Counted from the stretch's first letter, positions 17,796 through 27,609 are shown. The stretch: DNA of 64,000 nucleotides from Clostridia bacterium (GCA_016938675.1 JAFGUF010000027.1:203134-267133), one strand, 5' to 3'. A program made the numbers and translations. Notes: generated by a model from the letters alone, not told the origin.

Positions 17796-19151
17796 ATGAG
17801 AAAGATGAACAAGAAACTAATCATTGTAGTTGCTTTGCTGATACTTCTTACATGTGCTATTCCTTTTACAGCATCTGCATCTGACGATGTACAATCATCT
17901 ATAGACGTAGTTTGGCTTTTGGTTTCTGCATTCCTGGTATTCTTCATGCAGGCTGGATTTGCAATGGTTGAAACAGGACTGACAAGGGCAAAAAATGCTG
18001 GTAACATAATAATGAAAAACCTTATGGACTTTGCAGTAGGATCATTGATGTTCTTCTGCGTAGGATATGCCATAATGTTTGGTGCAGACTTCAAAGGGAT
18101 CGGCCTTTTCGGAACTTCAGCTTTCTTCCTATCAGGCGCTGATGCTGTTCCGGTAGAGGGATTTGTAGGCAATACACCTGCATTCGTATTATTCCAGACT
18201 GTTTTCTGCGCTACAGCAGCAACAATCGTTTCCGGTGCAATGGCTGAAAGAACAAAGTTCTCATCCTATGTTATTTACTCAGCTGTTATTTCACTGCTTA
18301 TCTACCCTGTAGTTGGCCACTGGGCATGGGGATCATTGGCAGGCATCAACGAAGGCGGCTGGCTCGAAGGTATCGGCTTTATAGACTTTGCTGGTTCAAC
18401 AGTTGTTCACTCAGTTGGCGGCTGGGCAGCATTAATGGGAGCTGCAATATTAGGCCCACGTATCGGCAAGTTCACAAAAGAAGGAAAAGCCCATGCTATT
18501 CCAGGACACTCAATCACATTGGCTGCTCTCGGTGTATTCATCCTCTGGTTCGGCTGGTTCGGATTTAACCCAGGATCAGAAGCTGCGGCTGACGGTGCTA
18601 TCGGACATATCGCTATGACAACAAACCTTGCTGCAGCTGCAGGCGCAGTAGCAACAATGTCTCTTACATGGATTAAGTACAAAAAGCCTGACGTATCAAT
18701 GACATTGAACGGCGCGCTGGCAGGACTTGTTGGTATAACAGCAGGCTGTGCTAACGTATCTATGCCGGGAGCGATAGCTATTGGCTTAGGCGCTGGCATC
18801 ATAGTAGTATTCGCAGTTGAATTCATAGAGCGCGTACTCAAGGTTGACGATCCAGTTGGTGCTGTATCAGTTCACGGCGTATGCGGCGCATGGGGAACCT
18901 TGGCAGTTGGATTATTTGCTACAGACGGCGGATTATTCTACGGTGGCGGTTTCAAGCAATTAGGCATACAGGCAGTTGGTGTAGTTGCAGTTATGGCATG
19001 GACAATGCTTACAGCATTCATACTCTTCACTGTAATTAAAAAGACTGTTGGTCTGCGTGTTGCATCCAATGAAGAGATGGAAGGACTTGATATACACGAG
19101 CACGGCAGCGAGGCCTATCCTGAATTCTCAATGCAGTCTGCTGGTAAGTAA
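17796..19151 (+). CDS. amt: Ammonium transporter, Amt family
   Basis: A 451-residue ammonium channel. Residues 1-28 are a signal peptide (basic start, hydrophobic stretch, AxA), followed by eleven predicted transmembrane helices. Family motifs include MQAGFAMVETGLTRAKNAGNIIMKNLMDF, the FQTVFCATAATIVSGAMAER segment with the phenylalanine gate, and the pore twin histidines in VVHSVGGWAALMGA and SVHGVCGAWGTLA. It is paired with the PII gene as expected for Amt-PII control, and sits behind the tandem antitermination leader. The ribosome binding site is AAGGAGA. A strong terminator follows. Confidence 0.96.
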   Translation: MRKMNKKLIIVVALLILLTCAIPFTASASDDVQSSIDVVWLLVSAFLVFFMQAGFAMVETGLTRAKNAGNIIMKNLMDFAVGSLMFFCVGYAIMFGADFKGIGLFGTSAFFLSGADAVPVEGFVGNTPAFVLFQTVFCATAATIVSGAMAERTKFSSYVIYSAVISLLIYPVVGHWAWGSLAGINEGGWLEGIGFIDFAGSTVVHSVGGWAALMGAAILGPRIGKFTKEGKAHAIPGHSITLAALGVFILWFGWFGFNPGSEAAADGAIGHIAMTTNLAAAAGAVATMSLTWIKYKKPDVSMTLNGALAGLVGITAGCANVSMPGAIAIGLGAGIIVVFAVEFIERVLKVDDPVGAVSVHGVCGAWGTLAVGLFATDGGLFYGGGFKQLGIQAVGVVAVMAWTMLTAFILFTVIKKTVGLRVASNEEMEGLDIHEHGSEAYPEFSMQSAGK

Positions 19152-19210
19152 GACTATTGAGACTGATAAGATAAAAAGATTAATTTCATATAATATGCAC
19201 CCCTATGTGA

Positions 19211-19246
19211 AAGGACTGTTGCAAAAGCAACAGTCCTTCTTTTTTT
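19211..19246. terminator. Terminator between amt and the tldE-like gene
   Basis: AAGGACTGTTGC (19211-19222) / GCAACAGTCCTT (19227-19238), loop AAAA, then CTTTTTTT. The 12-bp perfect stem can serve amt and, read in reverse, may also help stop the convergent minus-strand operon. Confidence 0.92.
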
Positions 19247-19264
19247 AGCAATATATAATTAAAA

Positions 19265-20617
19265 TTACAAACCGGCTACATTGATATTTTTTACCAGTAT
19301 GCTCGGGCTGGCAACTGAAGATGTCTGTATCTTTCCGTATTCCAGGTCATCGCCTATCATTACAATACTTTTTAGGAACTCATAGAAATTGCCGGATATT
19401 GTTACCTGCTCCAGCGCTTTTTCTTTTTTACCGTCCTTAATCACAAAACCCTTGGCGGACAGTGAGAAATCGGCAGAGACGGTATCTACGGCATGCAGCC
19501 CTGCAAGGTCAGTAATCATCAAGCCGTTTTTTAGCGTACTGAGCAGGTTGTCTACGGAATTATTCATTGGCTTAATGTAGAAGTTGCTCGGCGATATTCC
19601 TACAGGAGAATTGTACGAACCTTTAGAAGCGTTTCCTGTGGACTCAGCGTTTGCCTTGTTGGCCGTTTTCAGATTATGAAGAAGAGTATTCAATACTCCG
19701 TTCTCCACCACGTTTTTAGTGTATGTCGCCACGCCTTCAGCATCAAAAGGAGCTGAATCCGGCCCTTTCGGGTGGAGAGGGTCATCAATAATGTTGACTA
19801 TATCGCTGGCTATCTTTTCGCCTTCTTTTCCGGCGAGCAGGGAATAACCCTTTTGGGCACTTTCTGCTGAGAAAATGGTGCAGAAAGTCTCTAGGAGCTC
19901 TCCTGCTGCTTCATAATCAAATACCACATCATAAACGCCCGATTCAACCGGCTGGCCGCCGAACTGGCTTAAAGCCCTTTCAACAGCGGTATTAACAAGC
20001 CTCTCTGTATCTACGTGATCAAAATCCTCTATGTTTATTGCGTAGCCGCCGCTGTAGCTTTTGTCTCCGTCCACTGCGACTGGCATTACGAAGGCTACCG
20101 CACCATTAGACCTGAATGAAAGGTCAAGTCCGCTGCTATTTTTTATGCATGATTGGGATGTACCAGACTGCACAATGCAGTAGGCAACGGATTTAATATG
20201 CTCGTCAGCGTCAAGGCACTTTTGCTCAAGTTCAAGTGCAAGCTTGATTTTCTGCTCGGGTGTTGCTTCATCCAGCTTTTTTATGTAGGTATTCAGTTCG
20301 CTGTATTTGCTGCTGCCTTTGAATATAAACTGCTCGTCTTTTGTTTCGAGAATTCCGGCGTTTTCTTTTACTTGGTGTATTAGCATTTCTATGGCAGCGT
20401 CGTCGAAAGCCTGGGTATAGGAATACCCGATCTGGCCGTCAATTTTGGCTCTGAAAGATAGCCCACAGCTTGTGTTTACCTTGTATTCGCCAACCTGGCC
20501 TTGATTTACCATTACGCGAAAAGAATCGCCGTCTGTATAGTAAGCCTCGCATTCATTAAGGCCGGCCTTTTGCGCCTCGTTCATCAATTTATCAATATAT
20601 TTATTAATATCTAACAT
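19265..20617 (-). CDS. TldE/PmbA family protein
   Basis: A 450-residue member of the TldD/PmbA (U62) family, the subunit lacking the metal motif. TldD and TldE form a heterodimeric peptidase that trims peptides such as microcin precursors or antitoxins. The start MLDINKYIDKLMNEAQ at 20617 is used rather than an upstream in-frame start because AAGGAGG sits just before it and the extra N-terminal residues overlap tldD and look non-genuine. Features include the VNQGQVGEYKVNTSCGLSFRA N-terminal domain and ASPSILVKNINVAG at the end. It follows the tldD-like gene by about 11 bases. Confidence 0.9.
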   Translation of the reverse strand: MLDINKYIDKLMNEAQKAGLNECEAYYTDGDSFRVMVNQGQVGEYKVNTSCGLSFRAKIDGQIGYSYTQAFDDAAIEMLIHQVKENAGILETKDEQFIFKGSSKYSELNTYIKKLDEATPEQKIKLALELEQKCLDADEHIKSVAYCIVQSGTSQSCIKNSSGLDLSFRSNGAVAFVMPVAVDGDKSYSGGYAINIEDFDHVDTERLVNTAVERALSQFGGQPVESGVYDVVFDYEAAGELLETFCTIFSAESAQKGYSLLAGKEGEKIASDIVNIIDDPLHPKGPDSAPFDAEGVATYTKNVVENGVLNTLLHNLKTANKANAESTGNASKGSYNSPVGISPSNFYIKPMNNSVDNLLSTLKNGLMITDLAGLHAVDTVSADFSLSAKGFVIKDGKKEKALEQVTISGNFYEFLKSIVMIGDDLEYGKIQTSSVASPSILVKNINVAGL

Positions 20618-20628
20618 AATTAGCCTCC

Positions 20629-22020
20629 TTATTTCTTGCCGCCGACAAGTATCTTGCCTACTCGTATAATCGGCTGGCCGACATTGGTTGGAACAGAGCC
20701 CGATATAGAGCCGCACATTCCTTGGGCATAGTCTAAGTTGTCGCCAACCATATCTATGTCGAAAAGCACTTCATGTCCCTTGCCTATTAGTGAGGCACCT
20801 CGAACAGGCTCCTTTATCTTTCCGCCTTTGATCATATAGCCTTCACTTACAACGAAATTAAACTCGCCTGTTATGGGGTTAACGGAACCTCCGCCCATCT
20901 TAGCGCAGTATATGCCTTCATCTATTGATGAGATAATTTCATCCCTTGTGCTGCTTCCTGGGGCAATATAGGTGTTGCTCATCCTTGAGGTTGGAGCAAA
21001 GGCATAGGATTGCCTTCTGCCGCTGCCTGTAGGTTCAGCATCCATCCTTCTTCCGTTTAGCTTATCTACGAGATAGCTTTTTAATATACCGTTTTCAATC
21101 AATACATTTTTCTGTCCGGGGTTTCCTTCATCATCAATGTTTGATGAGCCCCATGCATTGGGAATGGTGGCATCGTCTATAGCTGTAAGCACATCGGAAG
21201 CGATTTTCTGGCCCATTTTTCCGCAGAATACGGATTGTCCTCTGGCTACTGAAGTTGCTTCCAAAGAGTGTCCGCAGGCTTCATGGAAAATTACTCCGCC
21301 AAATCCGTTTTCAATAGCGGCAACCATTTTACCGGCAGGACAAGGTGAAGCCTTAAGCATCGTTACTGCTGTTCTACCTGCTTCTTTGGCATAGTCTTCT
21401 ACATTTATCTTGTCTCTGTAGAACTCAAAACCCATTTTCGCGCCGGGAGATTCATATCCGGTCTGGTTTTCCATTCCATTGCTAGCTACCGCTGAAATTG
21501 CTATCCGCGTCAATACTCTTTCATCCTCGGCATTGAGGCCTTCGCTGTTTATTATCTGCACATTTGTAGTAGAATCAGCGTAATTGACGGATGTCTGCTT
21601 TATAACGGGATCATAATTGCTGGCTGCTCCGTATGCCCTTTTTACTATATCTACTTTTTTATTAAGTTCCACTCCGTGTGGAGGGATCAATATTGGATGT
21701 ACAGTCTTTATTACATTGTGCTTCAGTACTATGTCAATACCAAGAGCTTCATTGCCTTCTATTGCAGCTGCAGCCTGGTTAGCACACTCCAAAAGCCCCT
21801 GCAGCGAAGAATCATTAGTGTATACATATACTGAGTTAACTCCTTTAAACACACGTATGCCAACGCCGTGGCTTCTTCCTGATACTGCAGTTTCTAATGC
21901 GTTATCTACCATATAAAGAGAGGAGCTTCTTTTATCCTCTGCATATATTTCTGCAAAATCACCGCCGGTTTTCAATGCGGCGCTGAGCACTTGTATAGCT
22001 GTATCATTTGCTATTATCAT
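20629..22020 (-). CDS. TldD family metalloprotease
   Basis: A 463-residue TldD-family peptidase. The HExxxH zinc motif is HEACGH near residue 245, in GGVIFHEACGHSLEA; the C-terminal sensor region reads CGSISGSVPTNVGQP..RVGKILVGG. It is the catalytic partner of the TldE-like protein encoded just downstream, and the pair matches the usual heterodimer. Its start overlaps the rarA stop by 4 bases, so all three genes form one minus-strand operon. Substrate is unknown; no bacteriocin precursor is visible nearby. Confidence 0.93.
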   Translation of the reverse strand: MIIANDTAIQVLSAALKTGGDFAEIYAEDKRSSSLYMVDNALETAVSGRSHGVGIRVFKGVNSVYVYTNDSSLQGLLECANQAAAAIEGNEALGIDIVLKHNVIKTVHPILIPPHGVELNKKVDIVKRAYGAASNYDPVIKQTSVNYADSTTNVQIINSEGLNAEDERVLTRIAISAVASNGMENQTGYESPGAKMGFEFYRDKINVEDYAKEAGRTAVTMLKASPCPAGKMVAAIENGFGGVIFHEACGHSLEATSVARGQSVFCGKMGQKIASDVLTAIDDATIPNAWGSSNIDDEGNPGQKNVLIENGILKSYLVDKLNGRRMDAEPTGSGRRQSYAFAPTSRMSNTYIAPGSSTRDEIISSIDEGIYCAKMGGGSVNPITGEFNFVVSEGYMIKGGKIKEPVRGASLIGKGHEVLFDIDMVGDNLDYAQGMCGSISGSVPTNVGQPIIRVGKILVGGKK

Positions 22021-23336
22021 TTCTCTGTCTCCTGTTTGTTAATGTTTTTTTGTTTTCTTATAGTTTTTATACGCTCTTCAAAGCCCTGGTCTGAAGGAAC
22101 GTAATATATTTTTCCGTCACTTCCTTTGGGAGCATATTCCTGCTCCACATAGTGGTTTGGATAGTCATGAGGGTATTTGTAGCCTTTTCCTCTGCTGAAC
22201 TTATCTGATCCCATATAATGAGTGTCCCGCAGATGATTGGGAACGGGATAATTAGGTGCACCCTGAGCATCATCAAAAGCTTGTCCAATTGCCATTACAA
22301 CTGAATTTGACTTCGGAGCTTCGCATACAAATATGATAGCCTGAGCAATTGATAGCCTCGCTTCCGGCATACCCACAAACTCCAATGCCTTTGCAGCTGC
22401 AGAAACCTGAAGCATGGCATCAGGTGCTGCCAGGCCAACATCCTCGCTGGCATGAGCAAAAAGTCGTCTTACAACGATTCTGGGGTCTACTCCAGCATGA
22501 ATCATTCGCGCAAACCACGCCAGTGCGGCATCGGAATCGCTGCCTCGTAAACTTTTGCAAAAGGCGGAAAGCATATCATAGAAATAGCTTTCATCGCACT
22601 TTAGAAGTCTTTTTTGTATGGAATCCTCAGCTATATTTATATCAATGAGTATAATTCCGTCTTTTCCAGCACTGGTTGAAAGCACTGCCAGTTCAAGCGC
22701 ATTGATTGCAGACCGGGCATCTCCGTTTGCGATATTTGCCCAATGGTCATAGGCATCCTCATCAATTTTGACTTTTAGCTTGCCAAGGCCGTTTTCTTCA
22801 TCCTCAGCAGCCCTCTTCAATGACTTTTTTACCTGCTCGTCGGTCAGTTGATAGAATTCAAATATTCTGCATCTGGATACTATGGCAGGGGTCATTGCAA
22901 TCATTGGATTTTCGGTTGTTGATCCGATAAACTTTATTATGCCTTTTTCTATAGCTGGCAGTATGCTGTCTGACTGAGCTTTGGACCATCTGTGGCATTC
23001 ATCAAGCAAAAGATATGTGCTGATGCCATACATTCTTTGCCGGTCATTGGCTTCACTAATCACCTTTCTTACGTCCGCTACGCCGCTAGTTACTGCATTC
23101 AGCATTTCAAAAGCTGACTTCGTAGAGCCGGCCACAATATGTGCGAGGGTTGTCTTGCCGCAGCCCGGAGGACCATAGAATATGCTGGATGTAAGCATGT
23201 CAGCCTCTATAGCTCGCCTTAACAATTTACCCTTGCCGGCTATATGCTCCTGGCCTACAAAATCATCAAAAGTTTTCGGCCGCATTCTGTCGGCCAAAGG
23301 AGGCCTTGCGGCACTGTTTTGTGAAAACAAATCCAT
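22017..23336 (-). CDS. rarA: Replication-associated recombination protein RarA/MgsA
   Basis: A 439-residue clamp-loader-like AAA+ ATPase acting at stalled replication forks. It has PLADRMRPKTFDDFVGQEHI, Walker A GPPGCGKTTLA near residue 50, Walker B with LLLDECHRWSKAQSD, sensor 1 IGSTTENP and the C-terminal MgsA region RLSIAQAIIFVCEAPKSN...HYMGSDKF..GKGYKYPHDYPNHYVEQEY. The start MDLFSQN at 23336 matches the family; longer in-frame starts have no better support. There is no Shine-Dalgarno, and a -10 box ends 7 bases before the ATG, suggesting a leaderless transcript. First gene of the rarA-tldD-tldE operon. Confidence 0.94.
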   Translation of the reverse strand: MDLFSQNSAARPPLADRMRPKTFDDFVGQEHIAGKGKLLRRAIEADMLTSSIFYGPPGCGKTTLAHIVAGSTKSAFEMLNAVTSGVADVRKVISEANDRQRMYGISTYLLLDECHRWSKAQSDSILPAIEKGIIKFIGSTTENPMIAMTPAIVSRCRIFEFYQLTDEQVKKSLKRAAEDEENGLGKLKVKIDEDAYDHWANIANGDARSAINALELAVLSTSAGKDGIILIDINIAEDSIQKRLLKCDESYFYDMLSAFCKSLRGSDSDAALAWFARMIHAGVDPRIVVRRLFAHASEDVGLAAPDAMLQVSAAAKALEFVGMPEARLSIAQAIIFVCEAPKSNSVVMAIGQAFDDAQGAPNYPVPNHLRDTHYMGSDKFSRGKGYKYPHDYPNHYVEQEYAPKGSDGKIYYVPSDQGFEERIKTIRKQKNINKQETEK

Positions 23337-23343
23337 GGAAATA

Positions 23344-23372
23344 AGTATAAACCATAACATTCTAAAAGTAAA
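23344..23372 (-). promoter_or_regulatory. rarA promoter, probably giving a leaderless mRNA
   Basis: On the minus strand, TTTACT (23372-23367), 17 bases, TATACT (23349-23344). The ATG begins at 23336, 7 bases after the -10 box, so transcription would start at or within a base of the start codon. Confidence 0.6.
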
Positions 23373-23466
23373 CAAACCCTTACATTAAGAGGTTTATTAT
23401 GCTATAATAATGAAGATATTTTTCAAGGCTTATTAAATCCCTGAGTTTGAAAGGAAAAACTTGTAA

Positions 23467-25008
23467 ATGAGACTAAGGAAATTAGTATTAACTATAACAG
23501 TATTATTATTGATTGCGTCAACTTTCTCCACTGCGTTGGCTTCTGATGAAAATGATCAGAGAGACTGGACAGGCTGGGTATCAAGTGATAATCAGCTGAA
23601 GGATACGGCTGTAAATACTGCAGGTTCTGCAATAGTTGTAGATATTAATTCAGGCAGGATTATATATAAAAAATCAGCATACGACCCTATGTACCCCGCT
23701 TCAACCACAAAAATAATGACCTGTATACTCGCATTAGAGCACGCAGAGCTTACCGATATGGTTACAGTTGATGATGTTGCGTGGAGCTATATAAAGGACC
23801 TTGACCCGGACTCAACAATGATTTTCCTGAAGAAAAATGAAATAGTTTCCGTAAAGGATTTACTATATGGACTCATGATGGCCTCGGGCAATGATGCAGC
23901 TGTTGCATTAGCCTGCTATGTAGGCGGTTCTTATGATGACTTCATAAACATGATGAACCTTAAGGCGCAGGAAATAGGAATGAAAGCGACCCACTATGCA
24001 AACCCGCACGGCCTGCCGGATGAAACACATCAGACTTCGGCTAGGGACATGGCATTGCTTGCAATGTACGCCCGCGAGAACTATCCTGAATTTAACGAGA
24101 TAGTCGGCACAGAAAAATATAAACCTGCAGATACAAACCTGACGTCGCATTCAACTGTGGGAACTGAATACACTAACTCAAATAAGCTGATAGTAGAGGG
24201 ACAGCAATATTATTATCAGTATGCAACAGGCATAAAAACGGGCTATACAAGGGCTGCTAAAAGTGTGCTGGTATCATCAGCAGAAAAAGACAGCCAATCA
24301 CTAGTTGCCGTGGTTATGAAGGACGAGGCTGACGGAAAATGGCTCAACAGCAAGACATTATTCGATTATGCATTTGATTTCTACCAGACAATTGAGCTTT
24401 CAGAGCTTTTCATGGATAAAGAAATCACCGCAACTGTCGCAAATGCAGATATGAATACAACGGGCAACCAGCTGACTATGATGGTAGGCGAGGGTGAAAA
24501 AGTATACCTGACTGAGCTTAAGGATCTGGCAGAAAGCATACTAGCCGATAAGGATGCATACTTTTCAGAAAGCATTCAGTACAATGCTGCAGAGCTGACA
24601 GCTCCTATTAATGCAGGCGATGAAGTGGGAACTGTAACATATAAATACATCTATTCGCATAACTCGGATGACTATCTGGGCTATAAAGCTCAGGAGGGCG
24701 AAGTGCAGTATTTTGAATATACTGCTCCACTATATGCAAAAAATACAATTAACGCGATTGCCGCACCGACAACTCAGCCGACAGCTTCACCGGCTCCGAC
24801 AAAGGAACCGACAAAAGGGTTGTTGGGAGTTTTTGACCTAGAACTGTGGCAGATAGCTCTCGGTGCAATAGGAGTATTATTTGTAATACTTGTTATACTG
24901 CTTATAATATTTGCAACAAGCAAAGGCGGGGCAAACAGAAGGTATAACGCTTCTGAACGCAGGTACTCCGACAGCAGCAGAGGCGGCGGCCCCAGAAGAA
25001 GATATTAA
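23467..25008 (+). CDS. D-alanyl-D-alanine carboxypeptidase (S11), copy 1
   Basis: A 513-residue penicillin-binding protein of the DacA/DacF type, trimming the terminal D-Ala from peptidoglycan stem peptides outside the cell. Signal peptide at residues 1-26 (ending TALAS); active-site SxxK in PASTTKIMT, SxN in ASGNDAAVALA and KTG in GIKTGYTRAAKSVLVSS. A PBP5-type C-terminal beta domain follows, then a Pro/Thr linker, one transmembrane helix near 458-480 and a basic, Arg/Ser/Gly-rich cytoplasmic tail. So it is anchored by a full helix rather than an amphipathic one. The next gene is a paralogue 26 bases away. Confidence 0.94.
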   Translation: MRLRKLVLTITVLLLIASTFSTALASDENDQRDWTGWVSSDNQLKDTAVNTAGSAIVVDINSGRIIYKKSAYDPMYPASTTKIMTCILALEHAELTDMVTVDDVAWSYIKDLDPDSTMIFLKKNEIVSVKDLLYGLMMASGNDAAVALACYVGGSYDDFINMMNLKAQEIGMKATHYANPHGLPDETHQTSARDMALLAMYARENYPEFNEIVGTEKYKPADTNLTSHSTVGTEYTNSNKLIVEGQQYYYQYATGIKTGYTRAAKSVLVSSAEKDSQSLVAVVMKDEADGKWLNSKTLFDYAFDFYQTIELSELFMDKEITATVANADMNTTGNQLTMMVGEGEKVYLTELKDLAESILADKDAYFSESIQYNAAELTAPINAGDEVGTVTYKYIYSHNSDDYLGYKAQEGEVQYFEYTAPLYAKNTINAIAAPTTQPTASPAPTKEPTKGLLGVFDLELWQIALGAIGVLFVILVILLIIFATSKGGANRRYNASERRYSDSSRGGGPRRRY

Positions 25009-25034
25009 AGCTCTTCAGGAGAGGACATATAAAG

Positions 25035-26597
25035 ATGAAAATCAAGAAAATATTGCCCCTGTTTTTATTAATGGCAATATTGGCTGCAAACATAAGCAGC
25101 GCATTGGCAGCCCCGGTTGCAGAAAGGCCATGGGATGAGTATGTATCCGGAGGTGAGCTGAGGGACAGGGCAGTATCCAGCGCAGACGCAGCTATACTTG
25201 TCGAGGCAAACTCCGGCAGGATACTTTTTGAAAAACGCAGCACCTATGTAATGGAACCGGCTTCCATAACAAAAATAATGACTGCTATTTTAGGTATTGA
25301 AAACAGTAACATGTCAGACATTGTTACAATAGATAACACAATGGCAGAGATTATTGTGACCCTTGACGGAGCCTCAAAATGCGGGTTTCAGAAAAATGAG
25401 TCAATATATATGGAGGATTTGCTCTATGGGCTTATGCTTCTATCCGGTGCCGACGCAGCTGTCGCGATAGCAATTCATGTGGGCGGGACATACGATAATT
25501 TTATTCAGATGATGAATGACAAAGCTCAAGAACTGGGAATGACAAAGACAGTTTTTAAAAATGTGCATGGCTTGCATGACAGCGGCCACGTGACATGTGC
25601 AGAAGACATGGCAAAGCTTGCGCAGTACGCGCTGAAGTTTCCAGCCTTTGCAAAAATCGTTAGTACGTCGAAGTATACTCCAACAGACACAGATAAGCAT
25701 AGTTATTCCGAAAAGGGGCAGGTGTGGCGCAATTCAAATCTGCTAATAAGCCCAACCAGTTCATTTGGATATGACTATGCCACAGGAGTGAAGACGGGGT
25801 TTACGACTCCTGCAGGACACACATTGGTATCCTCCGCTGAACAGAATGGAGTGTCGCTGATAGGAGTAGTCTTGAAAGACAGCGGCAACGGAAAATGGGT
25901 GAACTCAATCACAATGTTTGAGTATGGCTTTAAATATTGGGATACAATAGATATAGCAGCAGAATACAGTGAAACAGAGATAGAAGCTGAGGTCGAAAAT
26001 GCTTCTCCTGATGCTAACGGCGAAACGAAGGTCATCCTTCAGCTTGCCCCTGTTGAGAAAGTCTATTTAACAGAAAAGATTGACCTGATTGAGGAAATCC
26101 GCGCAGATATTGATGAATACTTTACGGTGGATATACAGTACTATGACGGCGCACTTACAGCCCCTGTTAAAAAGGGCGAGGAAGTAGGAGTTATTACCTA
26201 TACATATATATATGACCATTATTACAGTGATTACCTTACAAAACCGGGTGACGACACAAATGGTATAAAAAAGATCCAGTATAAGGCTTACCTCATTGCA
26301 TCAAACACAGTTGACGCACTTCCTACTGTTACCCCTGAGCCAACGGCTGCGCCGGAAGTCACACCTTTGCCGGAGGTGACAGGCAACATCACAGATGCGG
26401 GGAACAAAACCAGCAGAATACTCCTTTATACGGCAATTGGGTTGCTTGCAATAGTAGCTACTATGATAGTTTCATCAGGACTTACTAGAAGGTATAAATA
26501 TCAGCAGTACTACAAAACAGATAAGGTAAAAAAGGAAAAACCCAAAAGAGAAAAGAGAGACAACGACAAAGTTGAAACAATAAAGTTTAATTATTAA
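25035..26597 (+). CDS. D-alanyl-D-alanine carboxypeptidase-like protein (S11), copy 2
   Basis: A 520-residue paralogue of the preceding protein with the same layout: signal peptide (cleavage near ALAAP), S11 domain, C-terminal beta domain, Pro/Thr linker, transmembrane helix near 470-490 and a basic tail. SxxK is in PASITKIMT and KTG in GVKTGFTTPAGHTLVSS. The SxN motif reads SGADAA, so the Asn of the classic triad is replaced by Ala, while copy 1 keeps SGN. It may differ in activity or substrate. AGGAGAGG supports the start. A terminator follows. Confidence 0.92.
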   Translation: MKIKKILPLFLLMAILAANISSALAAPVAERPWDEYVSGGELRDRAVSSADAAILVEANSGRILFEKRSTYVMEPASITKIMTAILGIENSNMSDIVTIDNTMAEIIVTLDGASKCGFQKNESIYMEDLLYGLMLLSGADAAVAIAIHVGGTYDNFIQMMNDKAQELGMTKTVFKNVHGLHDSGHVTCAEDMAKLAQYALKFPAFAKIVSTSKYTPTDTDKHSYSEKGQVWRNSNLLISPTSSFGYDYATGVKTGFTTPAGHTLVSSAEQNGVSLIGVVLKDSGNGKWVNSITMFEYGFKYWDTIDIAAEYSETEIEAEVENASPDANGETKVILQLAPVEKVYLTEKIDLIEEIRADIDEYFTVDIQYYDGALTAPVKKGEEVGVITYTYIYDHYYSDYLTKPGDDTNGIKKIQYKAYLIASNTVDALPTVTPEPTAAPEVTPLPEVTGNITDAGNKTSRILLYTAIGLLAIVATMIVSSGLTRRYKYQQYYKTDKVKKEKPKREKRDNDKVETIKFNY

Positions 26598-26632
26598 AAA
26601 AGGCTGCCGGTTTGGCAGCCTTAAGCTTTTTG
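26598..26632. terminator. Bidirectional terminator
   Basis: AAGGCTGCC (26600-26608) / GGCAGCCTT (26614-26622) separates two convergent operons. A T run follows on the plus strand (near 26627-26631) and an A run (T run on the minus strand) precedes it. Confidence 0.85.
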
Positions 26633-27574
26633 CTAGAAAGTCTTTTTGTATAGCTTTCTGTTATGAAGAAGCCATACATTCTGGGAGAATGTTCCCTTGT
26701 CCTGGCTTTCAAGAACATTCTGCATATCATACATCCTAGTATCGATCATATCGAGATAATGAAGGATTTCCGCCTCCGGGAACATGGGTCTTCTCGGCGA
26801 GCCGAACTCCGGCTCATAATGGTGAGACAATATCATGTGCTGCAGCATATAGGTGATTTCACTGTCTGTTTTAAGCTCTTCTGCTGCGATAGCTATAGCT
26901 GCGATTCCCTGAGATATATGACCTACTAGAAGCCCTTCTGTAGTGTATTCCACAGCGGTTCCTGCATCTGTTGCCTCTATCTCTGTGGTCTTGCAAATAT
27001 CATGAAGTATTACGCCTGCATACACTAGGTCTGCATCCAGAAAAGGATAAATGGGCAGTATACCGTCGGCAAGCTTTAGCATAGTTGTAGTATGATAAAG
27101 CAGGCCTGACCTAATGGAATGATGGTTCTTCAATGCTGCCGGGTGCAGCCTGAGATAGGGCGAATACTTCTTAAGGACTCGGATTACCAGCTGCTTGATC
27201 TGTGAATTTTCTATTTTATTTACGTAGTCTTTGATAATCGCAAGCATATCGTCAGGGCTTTCAGGGGCGCTTGGGATTATCTGCATAATATCAAATTCAT
27301 CTTCCTCAGAAACAGCGCGAAATTTATCTATTCTAAGCTGAAGTACTCCCTGCCACTCGGTAACAAGGCCTTTTATTTTGATAATTGTGCCAGTGGCAGG
27401 GCATTCTTTTTCGTCTGCCACATCCCAGAGCTTGGCATTTATCTCTCCTGTAGAGTCTGCTATTATATAGTCTCCATATTGCTTGCCGTTGGATGAAATC
27501 TTTATATTTCCCGATTTAACCAGATAAAATCCCTCAACAGATGAGCCCTTGACAATGTCTTTAATCTTAATCAT
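26633..27574 (-). CDS. YhaM-like 3'-5' exoribonuclease (OB fold + HD domain)
   Basis: A 313-residue protein with an N-terminal OB/tRNA-anti domain (about residues 10-90: FYLVKSGNIKISSNGKQYGDYIIADSTGEINAKLWD) and an HD phosphohydrolase domain containing NHHSIRSGLLYHTTTMLKLA, VILHDICKTTE and MILSHH. This order is that of YhaM/CBF1, a metal-dependent 3'-5' exonuclease acting on RNA and single-stranded DNA ends. Length is normal. The gene lies alone on the minus strand after the LCP gene and ends at the shared terminator. Confidence 0.92.
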   Translation of the reverse strand: MIKIKDIVKGSSVEGFYLVKSGNIKISSNGKQYGDYIIADSTGEINAKLWDVADEKECPATGTIIKIKGLVTEWQGVLQLRIDKFRAVSEEDEFDIMQIIPSAPESPDDMLAIIKDYVNKIENSQIKQLVIRVLKKYSPYLRLHPAALKNHHSIRSGLLYHTTTMLKLADGILPIYPFLDADLVYAGVILHDICKTTEIEATDAGTAVEYTTEGLLVGHISQGIAAIAIAAEELKTDSEITYMLQHMILSHHYEPEFGSPRRPMFPEAEILHYLDMIDTRMYDMQNVLESQDKGTFSQNVWLLHNRKLYKKTF

Positions 27575-27609
27575 TCTTTCTCCTGAGTATAGCTGTTATT
27601 TTGCAGTGC

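Noticed and set aside
19265..20716. Longer start for the TldE-like protein at 20716
   Set aside because: The extra residues overlap tldD, are Arg/Cys-rich and unlike the family; AAGGAGG marks the start at 20617.
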